DNA from: Oscillospiraceae bacterium
Lineage (GTDB): Bacteria > Bacillota > Clostridia > Oscillospirales > Acutalibacteraceae
Direction of reading: 5' to 3'
Assembly: GCA_015066525.1 (NCBI GenBank)
Contig: SVOG01000058.1
Location: forward strand, 1 to 41,578
Length of the DNA: 41,578 bases
Shown here: piece after piece, positions 7,155 through 18,546 of the stretch
Layout: every line of letters starts with the position of its first letter
Numbering within the stretch: the first letter of the stretch is position 1
Made by a program: the position numbers and the translations under genes
Notes under the pieces: generated by a model
The model's database searches: none
What the model saw: only the letters and a program-made list of their open reading frames with translations
What the model was told of the DNA's origin: nothing

Positions 7155-9527
7155 ATGATGAAAAAGACGGTTTCTGTTTTTCTCTCAGTGCTGCTGGTTT
7201 TTCTGGGTATCTGTATTCCTGCGTATGCTGAGGAAAACATCTATCAGAATAACGCTATTGAGCATGCAATTGTCCACGACCCGTCCATTTTTCGCGATAA
7301 GGACGGCAAGTACTATGTTGTCGGCTCCCACTTTGCGATGGGCGAGTCAGAAGACTTAATTCATTGGAAAGATGACGGTTATACTTACGATAACGACTAT
7401 CTCACGGCTGACGGCAAAGGCTGGAAAGAGGTCCTCAGTGAGCCTCTTGAATGGACCTCGCGCTATCAGCTCGCCGTTCCCGAAAAGTATCATCCCGACG
7501 CACTCGAGTATAACGACTGGGCGCACGATATTATCTATAACGAGACGATGGGAAAATATTGTCTCTACGGCGCGGTATCCGTATGGGGCGCAACTTCATC
7601 AGCAATCTGGCTCTGCGTTTCTGATAATGTGAAGGGTCCCTATGAGTATGTGGATACCTTTATTTACAGCGGTATTACCAATCCCAAACTTGAGCATATT
7701 AACAATGTGAATAATAATATCCTTGATGAGGACGGAAGTATTCACGAGGACCCCGTCATCAAAGCACTTTCTTACCGGTATACCAATATCCCCGAACTCA
7801 TCGACAAGGGCTATATTAACGGCGATATGCTGGATATTACGGGAAATTACCGCCCCTACAAGTGGTTTAATTTCTACGGCGCATATTACTGCTGGGGAGA
7901 GGATGCTTTCCCGAATTGCATTGACCCGACCGTCTTTACCGATAAGGATGGCGAAATGTGGCTCGTTTACGGCTCTTACAGTGGCGGCTGCTTCTTGCAG
8001 AAACTCAATAATGAAACGGGTCTTCCCGATTATGACTATATGAAGGCACATAAGAAGGACGGCTACGATATCTACTACGGTAAGCGCCTGTCCAATACAA
8101 ATGACGGCACGGAAGGAACGGGCGAAGGTCCCTACATTGTCTATGACAGCGTAAGTGATTATTACTATTTCTTCCTCACCTATGGCGGACTTGCCGGTGA
8201 CGGCGGCTATAACATCCGCGAATACCGCAGCAAGACTCCGGACGGTCCGTATCTTGATAAAATGGGAAACGCTGCGACCGATTATCAGAATACAGGACTG
8301 AAACTTGATGCAAATTATCAGTTCGAATGCCAGAAAACGGTGAATCTTTCGGGCGGTCACTCGTCGTGTCTGCTTGATACGGACGGCTCCCTCTATCAGG
8401 TCTATCACTCGCGCTATTCCGCCGATAACGGCATCGGTTTTAATACAAAGGTGCATAAAATGGCACGCACCAAGGACGGCTGGGTCGTGATGCTGCCCTA
8501 CGAGTACCAGGGCGAGAAGATTACCGCGGTTAATGCAGACGATATCCCGGGCACATATCAATTCATTGATAGTACAAATATGACCCACCGTAAGGAGAGC
8601 GGCAGCTCTGAGTGGGAGAGCATTACCGTGCCGACGCAGTACATTTCGCTGAAGGCGGACGGTACCATCACCGGAGCGCGTGACTACGCCTGCACAACTA
8701 CAAATGCGCGTGTGTCCTCCAAGGCAGTCAGCGGTACCTGGAAACTGACTGATGGCGGTGCTTATGCGCAGTTTAAGCTCGGCAGCGTTACTTATGACGG
8801 CGTATTTACAAAACAGAAGGACGAGAGTGCCGCAGGCAGGGAAGTGATTGTGTTCACTGCCGCGGGAACGGATAATTCGACCATCTGGGGCGCGCAGCAT
8901 ACGGAGCATATATTCGATACACCGGCGATCAAGAAGGCGACTTTCTCGTCGGACGGCAAGACTTATACGGCGTGTTCGCTCTGCGGCGCGGAGCAACCCG
9001 ACACGGCAACAAAGATTCCTAAGGCAAAGAATGTCAAACTGTCCGCGACCTCCTATGTCTATTCGGGTCAATACTTCAAGCCTTCTGTTAAACTGACCGA
9101 CAGTAATGGCGCGGTAATTTCTGCAAACTCTTATACTGTCGCATACAGCAACAATAAAAATGTCGGCACTGCTACGGTGAAAGTCACCCTGAAAGGCAAT
9201 TACGCCGGCACGAAAACGCTGCACTTTACAGTAAAACCGAAAGGCACCTCGATTAGTAAACTCACCGCCGCGAAGAAGAGCTTTAAGGTAACGGTGAAAA
9301 AGAATGTAACGCAGACTACGGGCTACCAGTTGCAGTATGCTCTGGATAAGAATTTCAAAAAAAGCGTTAAGTCCGTTACCTTCAGCAACAAGACGACTGT
9401 GGGAGCAGTGAAAGGACTGAAAGCAAAGAAAAAGTACTTCGTCCGTGTCAGAACTTATAAGACAGTCGGCGGTAAAAAGATTTATTCCGACTGGTCCAAA
9501 GTAAAAAGTGTTAGGACTAAGAAATAA
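7155..9527 (+). CDS. Secreted GH43 arabinan endo-1,5-alpha-L-arabinosidase
   Basis: This 790-residue extracellular enzyme should cut alpha-1,5 arabinan from pectin side chains. Residues 1-25 form a signal peptide ending AYA. The five-bladed GH43 core shows D42 (VHDPSIF, general base), D257 (CIDPTVF, pKa modulator) and E324 (TGEGPYI, general acid), plus a GGHSS segment that probably binds metal. The distance from D42 to D257 is longer than in simple arabinanases, implying inserted loops. A GH43 C-terminal domain like that of Bacillus Abn2 follows (about 460-580: GTYQFI, LKADGTITG, FTAAGTDNSTIWG). The last ~170 residues are Lys/Thr-rich and hold an Ig-like module and a fibronectin III-like module ending in YSDWSKVKSVRT. 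No dockerin or sortase signal is seen. The start may be this ATG or the next one at 7158. Confidence 0.9.
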   Translation: MMKKTVSVFLSVLLVFLGICIPAYAEENIYQNNAIEHAIVHDPSIFRDKDGKYYVVGSHFAMGESEDLIHWKDDGYTYDNDYLTADGKGWKEVLSEPLEWTSRYQLAVPEKYHPDALEYNDWAHDIIYNETMGKYCLYGAVSVWGATSSAIWLCVSDNVKGPYEYVDTFIYSGITNPKLEHINNVNNNILDEDGSIHEDPVIKALSYRYTNIPELIDKGYINGDMLDITGNYRPYKWFNFYGAYYCWGEDAFPNCIDPTVFTDKDGEMWLVYGSYSGGCFLQKLNNETGLPDYDYMKAHKKDGYDIYYGKRLSNTNDGTEGTGEGPYIVYDSVSDYYYFFLTYGGLAGDGGYNIREYRSKTPDGPYLDKMGNAATDYQNTGLKLDANYQFECQKTVNLSGGHSSCLLDTDGSLYQVYHSRYSADNGIGFNTKVHKMARTKDGWVVMLPYEYQGEKITAVNADDIPGTYQFIDSTNMTHRKESGSSEWESITVPTQYISLKADGTITGARDYACTTTNARVSSKAVSGTWKLTDGGAYAQFKLGSVTYDGVFTKQKDESAAGREVIVFTAAGTDNSTIWGAQHTEHIFDTPAIKKATFSSDGKTYTACSLCGAEQPDTATKIPKAKNVKLSATSYVYSGQYFKPSVKLTDSNGAVISANSYTVAYSNNKNVGTATVKVTLKGNYAGTKTLHFTVKPKGTSISKLTAAKKSFKVTVKKNVTQTTGYQLQYALDKNFKKSVKSVTFSNKTTVGAVKGLKAKKKYFVRVRTYKTVGGKKIYSDWSKVKSVRTKK

Positions 9528-9550
9528 AGGGCGTTTTGCCCTTTATTTTT
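9523..9550 (+). terminator. Terminator of the dut-arabinanase unit
   Basis: AATAAAGGGC (9523-9532) pairs with GCCCTTTATT (9538-9547) around the loop GTTTT, followed by TTT. The stop codon TAA (9525-9527) lies inside the 5' arm. Confidence 0.85.
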
Positions 9551-9551
9551 A

Positions 9552-12402
<2,851 letters not shown>

Positions 12403-12411
12403 GGAGACAGT

Positions 12412-13839
12412 ATGACACCTGCAGAAAAGTATATTGAAAGCATTAAGAATAAGAAGGTCGCCTTTGTCGGTATGGGTGTTGCGAATACGCCCTGTGCACA
12501 ATTCCTGCTCAGACACGGTATTGAAGTCTGGGCTTGCGACAAGCGTGACCGTGATTATATCGGCAAGGAAACCTGCGATAAACTCGAATCTATGGGCGTT
12601 CATTTTTCTCTCGGTGAGAATTATCTCGATATTCTCCCCGAGATGGATATCGTATTTCGCTCACATGGTATTCTCCCGTTCCAGAATCCGTGGATTGGCG
12701 AGTGTATTAAAAGGGGACAGAAGGTCACAACCGAGATGGAAGTGTTCTTTGAGTATTGCCCTTCGAAGATTTTTGCCGTTACCGGCTCAAACGGTAAGAC
12801 AACCACGACGACCCTGATTGCCAGGATGCTTGAGAAAGCGGGGAACCGCGTATTTCTCGGCGGCAATATCGGCAAGGCGCTGATGCCTGAACTTGACAAT
12901 ATTACCGAAAAAGACATCGCCGTCGTGGAACTCTCGTCCTTCCAGCTTCTGACGATGGGCAATCTTGTGAAGAAACCCGACGTGGCTGTTGTAACTAATA
13001 TTGAATGCACCCATCAGGACCATCATATTTCGCTTGATGAGTACGTGGACGCAAAACGCAATATTCTGATTTATCAGGACGCTTCTGCCCGCACGGTGCT
13101 CAATGCCGACTGTGATTATTCCATCGGCGGCACGGTGTACCACGATATGCGCTACGATGTGCGCGGCGTGCTCTCTGAGTTTTCGATTCAGCATCCCGTC
13201 TCGCGCGGCGCCTATATGGAGCCCGAAAGCGGTGATATTTATTATGTGGACGGCGACGGAAAAACGCTGGTGATGAACCGCCGGGATATTATCATCCCCG
13301 GCGACCATAATATTGAGAATTACTGCACGGCAATCTCCGCCGTGTGGGGCTATGTCGGTGTGGATACGATACAGGAGATTGCACGGACCTTCGGCGGCGT
13401 TGAGCACCGTATTGAGTTTGTGCGTGAGTATAAGGGCGTGCGGTATTATAACGATTCCATCGCGACCTCGCCTTCTCGCGTTATCAGCGGGCTAAAAGCG
13501 TTTGGTACGCGCATTATCGTCATTATGGGCGGCTCGGATAAGGGCAACGATATGAGCGAAATGGTACCGTATGTCCTGAAATATGTAAAACTCCTTGTCT
13601 TAAACGGTGCAACAGCGGAGAAGATTTATGACTCTATCGTAAAACACCCCGATTATGACGGTCAGACAGAGATTATCCGCACCGCCACGATGCAGGAAGC
13701 ACTCATGATTGCGAAGGAAAATGCGAAGAGCGGCGATATTGTATCGCTCTGCCCTGCATGCCCCGCATTCGACCAATTTAAGACCTTTGAGTACAGAGGC
13801 AGAGAATTTAAGCGACTTGTAAATGAATTTGAGGATTGA
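12412..13839 (+). CDS. murD: UDP-N-acetylmuramoyl-L-alanine--D-glutamate ligase MurD
   Basis: MurD adds D-glutamate to UDP-MurNAc-L-Ala in the cytoplasmic part of peptidoglycan synthesis. The 475-residue protein has the three Mur ligase domains. These are an N-terminal Rossmann-like UDP-binding domain (KKVAFVGMGVANTPCAQFL), the central ATPase with the P-loop GSNGKTTTT at about 125 and the ECTHQDHH segment, and the C-terminal domain (GVEHRIEFV, YYNDSIATSP, VIMGGSDKG). The ending CPACPAFDQFKTFEYRG is the MurD version of SPACASFD...F..RG. AAGGAGA lies well placed before the ATG. It is not in a classical dcw cluster; other mur genes are not in the window. Confidence 0.95.
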   Translation: MTPAEKYIESIKNKKVAFVGMGVANTPCAQFLLRHGIEVWACDKRDRDYIGKETCDKLESMGVHFSLGENYLDILPEMDIVFRSHGILPFQNPWIGECIKRGQKVTTEMEVFFEYCPSKIFAVTGSNGKTTTTTLIARMLEKAGNRVFLGGNIGKALMPELDNITEKDIAVVELSSFQLLTMGNLVKKPDVAVVTNIECTHQDHHISLDEYVDAKRNILIYQDASARTVLNADCDYSIGGTVYHDMRYDVRGVLSEFSIQHPVSRGAYMEPESGDIYYVDGDGKTLVMNRRDIIIPGDHNIENYCTAISAVWGYVGVDTIQEIARTFGGVEHRIEFVREYKGVRYYNDSIATSPSRVISGLKAFGTRIIVIMGGSDKGNDMSEMVPYVLKYVKLLVLNGATAEKIYDSIVKHPDYDGQTEIIRTATMQEALMIAKENAKSGDIVSLCPACPAFDQFKTFEYRGREFKRLVNEFED

Positions 13840-13840
13840 A

Positions 13841-14857
13841 ATGAACACGGAAGAATTATTATATAAACTTACCTCTGCGATTGGCGTCAGCGGTGCCGAG
13901 GACGGCATACAACAAACATTGAAAGAATTACTCGCCGATTACGGTACTGTCGAGGTTGATAGTATGAATAATGTTTTTTGCACCTTCGGCGAAGGCTATC
14001 ACTTTATGCTCGACGCGCATATTGACGAAATCGGGCTGATTGTCAAGGATATTACCGACGACGGATTTATTAAGATTGATAAATGCGGCGGCGTCGATAA
14101 CCGTATGCTCCTTGCCAGCGAGGTCAGCATCTGGGGCACGGAAGAAGTAAGGGGCGTTATTTCAACCCTTCCGCCTCACTTAAAGAAGGATGATGAAGGC
14201 AAATCGCCCAAGTTTGACGAGGTTGCGATTGACGTTGGTCTGACGAAAGCTCAGGCTGAAAAATGTATCCATAAGGGTGACCGTGTGACCTTTAAGCGTA
14301 ATTTTACAAAATTGCTCGGCAATCAGATTTCAGCCTCCGTTCTTGATGACAGAAGCGGCTGCGCTGCCATTATTCTTGCGCTCGATATGCTACGCGATGC
14401 GCCTTGCAAGGTGACTGCAATGTTTTCCTCACAGGAGGAAGTAGGCGGCAGGGGCGCTGCCGTCGGTCCGTACGATAAACAGGTGGACGAAGCAATCGCG
14501 ATTGACGTGTCGTTTGCGTATACTCCGATGGCTAAGAAGAGTGATTGCGGCGAAATCGGCAAGGGTCCTATGATTGGCTACTCTCCGATACTCGACAGAG
14601 AGATGACGGCAAAGCTTGCCGATGTTGCCAATGAAGAGCATATCCCGTATCAGACAGAAGTAATGGGCGGCGGTCACACCGGTACGAATGCTGACGATAT
14701 TACTCTGATTCAGAGCGGCATCAGGACCGCTCTTGTCTCCATACCCGAAAAATATATGCACTCCCCGATTGAGGTAGTGGACACCGGGGATGTCGAAAAC
14801 ACGGCGAAACTTCTCGCTGCATATATCAAGAAGAGAGCGGGTGAAATCAATGCTTAA
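13841..14857 (+). CDS. M42 family metallo-aminopeptidase (first copy)
   Basis: M42 enzymes are cytoplasmic, usually dodecameric, two-metal aminopeptidases that trim short peptides. The 338-residue protein shows the expected ligands: H60 in LDAHIDEIG, the bridging D169 in LDDRSG, E199-E200 in SQEEVGGRG (base and ligand), an Asp in IDVSF and the late His of YMHSP. GGGHTGTNAD near the end is also typical. The ATG at 13841, just after the murD stop and preceded by GAGG at 13831-13834, is preferred to an upstream ATG at 13823 that adds six residues and overlaps murD. It overlaps the second M42 gene by eight bases. Confidence 0.92.
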   Translation: MNTEELLYKLTSAIGVSGAEDGIQQTLKELLADYGTVEVDSMNNVFCTFGEGYHFMLDAHIDEIGLIVKDITDDGFIKIDKCGGVDNRMLLASEVSIWGTEEVRGVISTLPPHLKKDDEGKSPKFDEVAIDVGLTKAQAEKCIHKGDRVTFKRNFTKLLGNQISASVLDDRSGCAAIILALDMLRDAPCKVTAMFSSQEEVGGRGAAVGPYDKQVDEAIAIDVSFAYTPMAKKSDCGEIGKGPMIGYSPILDREMTAKLADVANEEHIPYQTEVMGGGHTGTNADDITLIQSGIRTALVSIPEKYMHSPIEVVDTGDVENTAKLLAAYIKKRAGEINA

Positions 14858-15857
14858 AGATTTGTGTTTACTAAACGGCACCTCGGGCGACGAGAGCGCC
14901 GTCAGAGCGTATATTATTGAACAGATAAAGGATTATTGCGATTACAAAGTGGACGCTCTCGGCTCAATTATCGCCTTGAAGAAAGGCAGAAAAACGCCGA
15001 AAAAGTCCGTTTGCTTTAATGCGCATATGGACGAGGTCGGCTTCATTGTCACAGGCGTGACGGAGGAAGGCTATTTACGTTTTTCCACCGTCGGCGGCAT
15101 TGACCCGTCCGTCTGTCTCGACAGAGTAGTTTCCATCGGTAAGAACGGCGTAAAGGGCGTCATAGGCGATAAAGCCGCGCACCAGCTCGAAAAAGAAGAG
15201 GAAGAGAAAATTCCGAAATTTGAAAAACTCTTTATTGATATCGGCGCGACGGATAAAGCGCAAGCGCTTTCTGCCGTCTGCCTCGGTGATTTTGCGTACT
15301 TCGTCAGCGACTATTACAAATTCGGTGATGGATTTTTGAAGGCGAAGGCACTCGACGACCGCTTCGGCTGTATGCTGATGATTGAACTGATACAGAGTGA
15401 TTTGGAATATGATACTACCTTCTGCTTCAATACGCAGGAGGAAGTTGGACTGCGCGGTGCCAAATGCACCTCATACGCAGTGCAGAGCGATATTTCCGTC
15501 ATCCTCGAAGCAACGACTGCTGCCGATTTTGACGGTGTCAGCGGCTGCGAGAGAGTGTGCCTTTTGAAGAGCGGCCCCGTTATTTCCTTTATGGACAGGC
15601 GCACGATTTACGATAAAGCGCTCTATCAGCTTGCAATGGATACCGCTGAGGAAAACGGAATACCTGTACAGACTAAGACCGCGATAGCGGGCGGCAATGA
15701 TGCCGGCGCGATTCAGACGAGCGGAAGGGGAAGCCGTGTGCTTGCTATTTCGCTTCCGTGCCGCTATATTCATTCCGGCGCAAGCGTCTGCGCTCTTGAC
15801 GATATTGACAATACCCGAAAACTTCTGAACTTATTACTGTCGCGACTATATGATTGA
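14850..15857 (+). CDS. M42 family metallo-aminopeptidase (second copy)
   Basis: This 335-residue paralogue of the preceding gene has the same metal-binding order: NAHMDEVGF, ALDDRFG, TQEEVGLRG and RYIHSG. It differs clearly in the region before the last ligand, where GGNDAGAIQTSG replaces the first copy's GGGHTGTNAD, and its VGG/HQLEKEEEEK middle segment is more charged. The two probably arose by duplication and now differ in peptide preference, or they may assemble into mixed complexes. An in-frame ATG at 14790 exists, but the ATG at 14850 follows GGGTGA and gives the family-like start MLKDLCLLNGTSGDE. It overlaps the next gene by eight bases. Confidence 0.9.
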   Translation: MLKDLCLLNGTSGDESAVRAYIIEQIKDYCDYKVDALGSIIALKKGRKTPKKSVCFNAHMDEVGFIVTGVTEEGYLRFSTVGGIDPSVCLDRVVSIGKNGVKGVIGDKAAHQLEKEEEEKIPKFEKLFIDIGATDKAQALSAVCLGDFAYFVSDYYKFGDGFLKAKALDDRFGCMLMIELIQSDLEYDTTFCFNTQEEVGLRGAKCTSYAVQSDISVILEATTAADFDGVSGCERVCLLKSGPVISFMDRRTIYDKALYQLAMDTAEENGIPVQTKTAIAGGNDAGAIQTSGRGSRVLAISLPCRYIHSGASVCALDDIDNTRKLLNLLLSRLYD

Positions 15858-16569
15858 ACGAATAAAAAATGAAACTGAATTTGACGCGTGGACAAAGCGC
15901 GATATATTTTCCGTGCGGATTCTTTCCATACTGAAATCCTATGGCTGCAAGTATCAGTTTGCCACCTATTTTAAGCAGACGGTGGACGGAGAACTGACCG
16001 CTATTCTGTCAAAACTCGACGGTGACTTTACGCTGAGTATGACAGAGAATGCCGATATGGACGAGCTTGTGCATTTCTTCTGTGTGACGGGATATACCTC
16101 GATTACTTGCTCGGATGCCTTTCAACTCGGCTCGCGCTATGACGAGGGTGTGACGATGCACTGCGACACAAAGAAGGAATATAAACTCATCGGCGTGGAA
16201 CTGGACGAGTACCCGAAACTGATGGACTTATTTAACTTCGTGGATTATAATTTGCAGGATTTTAAGAGCTGGTACGTGGACATCAGCCACCGCGTCCGCC
16301 ACGGCACGGCAAAAGCGTATACGCTGAATATGGACGGCGAAATCATTGCATCGGGTATTTTATCCGCTATTTTTGAGGACGGTGCGATACTGACAGCCGT
16401 GCGGAGTGAGCCTGAATTTCGCGGGATGGGATACGGTTCTGCGCTCGTATCCGCCATCTGCGGCGATGTGCGCGGTAGAGTACATATTATGCGCGACGAA
16501 GGTATGCACGAAAACTTTTACCGCAGGCTCGGTTTTATTGATGACGGAAAATGGAGAATTTACAGATGA
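15850..16569 (+). CDS. GNAT-family N-acetyltransferase
   Basis: The 239-residue protein ends in a GNAT acetyl-CoA binding fold. Strand 4 and the P-loop read AVRSEPEFRGMGYGSALVSAI (motif A, R/Q-x-x-G-x-G type), and NFYRRLGFIDDGKWRIY is the usual end of motif B. The N-terminal ~120 residues (KYQFATYFKQTVDGELTAIL and onward) may be a second, degenerate GNAT-like half, as in some two-domain acetyltransferases. The acceptor is unknown. It sits between the second M42 peptidase and a PLP lyase with overlaps at both ends, so it is probably co-translated with them. Confidence 0.8.
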   Translation: MIERIKNETEFDAWTKRDIFSVRILSILKSYGCKYQFATYFKQTVDGELTAILSKLDGDFTLSMTENADMDELVHFFCVTGYTSITCSDAFQLGSRYDEGVTMHCDTKKEYKLIGVELDEYPKLMDLFNFVDYNLQDFKSWYVDISHRVRHGTAKAYTLNMDGEIIASGILSAIFEDGAILTAVRSEPEFRGMGYGSALVSAICGDVRGRVHIMRDEGMHENFYRRLGFIDDGKWRIYR

Positions 16570-17837
16570 CACCTTTTTTCAATATAGATAAAAGAATAGA
16601 AACCACCTCTGCAAAGGCGCTTGACCTCTGCCGTGATAAGTTTCGCGAGATTGATGAAATTACCGAATATAATCAACTTAAAGTGCAAAAAGCCTTTATT
16701 GATAACGGTATTTCTGAAACGCATTTTGTTTCCTCTACGGGTTATGGCTACGGCGACCGAGGACGCGAAACGCTCGACAAGGTTTGGGCACAGGTGCTTT
16801 GCGCCGAAGACGCGCTGGTCAGACATAATTTCGTCTGCGGCACGCATACGCTCGCAACGGCGCTGTTCGGCGTCCTGCGACCGGGCGACCGGATGCTTTG
16901 CATAACGGGAACGCCGTATGATACCATTCACGGTGTCATCGGTATCACGGGCGAGGGTATGGGCTCGCTGAAGGATTACGGCATCCTTTACAGTGAGGTA
17001 CCGCTCAAGGATGACCGACCCGATAAAGAGGCGATTAAAAACGCCGTTAATACCGATACGACCTTGGTCTATATTCAGCGCAGCCGCGGCTATGAACTCC
17101 GTCCGTCTCTGACAGTGCGGGATATCGGAGAACTTGTACAGATTGTTAAAGAAAAGAATCCCCGTGTTATCGTTATGGTTGATAACTGCTACGGAGAGTT
17201 TGTGGAAAAGCGCGAGCCGCTTGAGGTCGGTGCTGATTTGATTGCCGGCTCGATGATTAAGAATGCAGGCGGCGGCATTGCCACGACGGGTGGATATATC
17301 GCGGGCAGACACGATTTGGTGGAGAAGTGTTCCTACCGTCTGACAACTCCCGGTCTCGGCAAGGAGGTCGGCGCGACGCTTGGTATGAATCGTGAACTTT
17401 ATATGGGACTGTTCTATGCGCCGCATACTGTTGGTGAGGCGCTGAAAAGCGCGGTTTATATCTCGGCGTTATTCTCCCTCTTCGGCTACGATGTGACGCC
17501 GCGGTATGATGAGAAGAGAGCCGATATTGTGCAGTCTCTCGGACTCGAAAACGAGGAGAGCCTTGTGGCATTTTGCCAGGGTATACAGAGCGGAAGCCCG
17601 ATTGACAGTTTTGTTCTACCGGAGCCGTGGGATATGCCCGGTTATGACAGTAAGGTCGTTATGGCTGCAGGAGCCTTCACGCTCGGTTCTTCGATTGAAC
17701 TTTCTGCCGATGCCCCCATCCGAGAGCCGTATTATGCCTGGATACAGGGCGGACTGAATTTTCATTCCGCAAAGATTTGCGCCAAACTCGCAGCGCAGCA
17801 AATGCTTGATAAAGGATTGTTAAAAGATGGAGTATAA
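16566..17837 (+). CDS. Methionine gamma-lyase family PLP enzyme (aluminium resistance protein family)
   Basis: The 423-residue protein belongs to the fold-type I PLP family long annotated as aluminium resistance or methionine gamma-lyase-like. Recognisable parts are VSSTGYGYGDRGRETLDKVWA at the start (active-site loop), CGTHTLATALFG, the MVDNCYGEF strand with the PLP-binding Asp, and SMIKNAGGGIA with the likely Schiff-base lysine. The C-terminal region carries AGAFTLGSSIELSADAP. The true substrate is not settled for the family. An ATG at 16551 is in frame, but the ATG at 16566 has GGAG nine bases upstream and overlaps the GNAT stop as ATGA. The 3' end overlaps the DUF2461 gene by 11 bases. 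Confidence 0.9.
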   Translation: MTPFFNIDKRIETTSAKALDLCRDKFREIDEITEYNQLKVQKAFIDNGISETHFVSSTGYGYGDRGRETLDKVWAQVLCAEDALVRHNFVCGTHTLATALFGVLRPGDRMLCITGTPYDTIHGVIGITGEGMGSLKDYGILYSEVPLKDDRPDKEAIKNAVNTDTTLVYIQRSRGYELRPSLTVRDIGELVQIVKEKNPRVIVMVDNCYGEFVEKREPLEVGADLIAGSMIKNAGGGIATTGGYIAGRHDLVEKCSYRLTTPGLGKEVGATLGMNRELYMGLFYAPHTVGEALKSAVYISALFSLFGYDVTPRYDEKRADIVQSLGLENEESLVAFCQGIQSGSPIDSFVLPEPWDMPGYDSKVVMAAGAFTLGSSIELSADAPIREPYYAWIQGGLNFHSAKICAKLAAQQMLDKGLLKDGV

Positions 17838-18537
17838 TTTCAAAGGGATTACCCCCGAGGCAATAGAACTCTTGTGTCTTAACCGATTCAATGATTCTAA
17901 GCCTTTTTATGAAGAACATAAGGAAGAATTAAAACAGGGCATAACCGTACCGATGCGCCAGATGGTGCTCGACCTTTCGGATTTGCTCTATGATATAGAT
18001 GACAGAATGTATCTTGACCCGGTACGTGCCGTGTCGAGAATCCACCGCGATACCCGCGGTAACCGCTCAAAGATTAAATACCGTGAGAATATGTGGACCT
18101 TCTTCAGACGTTATAAGAAGGATTACCCTGAAGCTCCGTTCTACTATTTCGAGTTCTACCCGAATTCATTTGGCTACGGGCTCGTTTTCTGGACCTGGCG
18201 CGCAGCGAATTTTCGTGTCCTTCACGAGATGATTATGGAACAGCCGAAGCGCTTTTTGGAAGCCGTGAAGGCGTGTGCAGATGCCGGCTTTTCCTTTTCG
18301 TGTCGGGATTTTTATAAAAAAGAAGTTTATCCCGACGCACCCGAGGAGTTGAAACCCTTTCTTCTGGCGAAGAATATGGCGTTTTCCTATAACTGCTTTG
18401 ACCTTGAAAGGATGAATACCCCCGCGTTAATTGACGAGATGAAACTCGCTTTTGACATCGCGCGTCCGATGTATGAATTTATGATTGAAGCGCATGAGAG
18501 AATGATGCGCGATGGCTTGATTAAACCTGAAAGTTAA
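17827..18537 (+). CDS. DUF2461 family protein
   Basis: The 236-residue soluble protein matches the DUF2461 family (TIGR02453-like). The signature is an FNDSKPFYEEHKEELK start, a conserved RIHRDTRGNRSKIKYRENMW segment at about 70-90, and YYFEFYPNSFGYGLVFW. The biochemical role of the family is not known to me. The gene overlaps the end of the PLP enzyme gene by 11 bases and lies nine bases before addB. AAAGGA lies nine bases upstream of the ATG. Confidence 0.85.
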   Translation: MEYNFKGITPEAIELLCLNRFNDSKPFYEEHKEELKQGITVPMRQMVLDLSDLLYDIDDRMYLDPVRAVSRIHRDTRGNRSKIKYRENMWTFFRRYKKDYPEAPFYYFEFYPNSFGYGLVFWTWRAANFRVLHEMIMEQPKRFLEAVKACADAGFSFSCRDFYKKEVYPDAPEELKPFLLAKNMAFSYNCFDLERMNTPALIDEMKLAFDIARPMYEFMIEAHERMMRDGLIKPES

Positions 18538-18546
18538 GGTGATTTA

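Noticed and set aside
7599-9224. A 541-codon open frame on the minus strand opposite the arabinanase gene.
   Set aside because: It is a mirror of the plus-strand gene's codon use. The translated sequence has no family resemblance, no ribosome binding site, and is rich in Ile, Arg and His in the way such shadow frames are.
13823-13840. First M42 gene starting at ATG 13823.
   Set aside because: It lies within murD and lacks a ribosome binding site; ATG 13841 has GAGG six bases upstream and matches family length.
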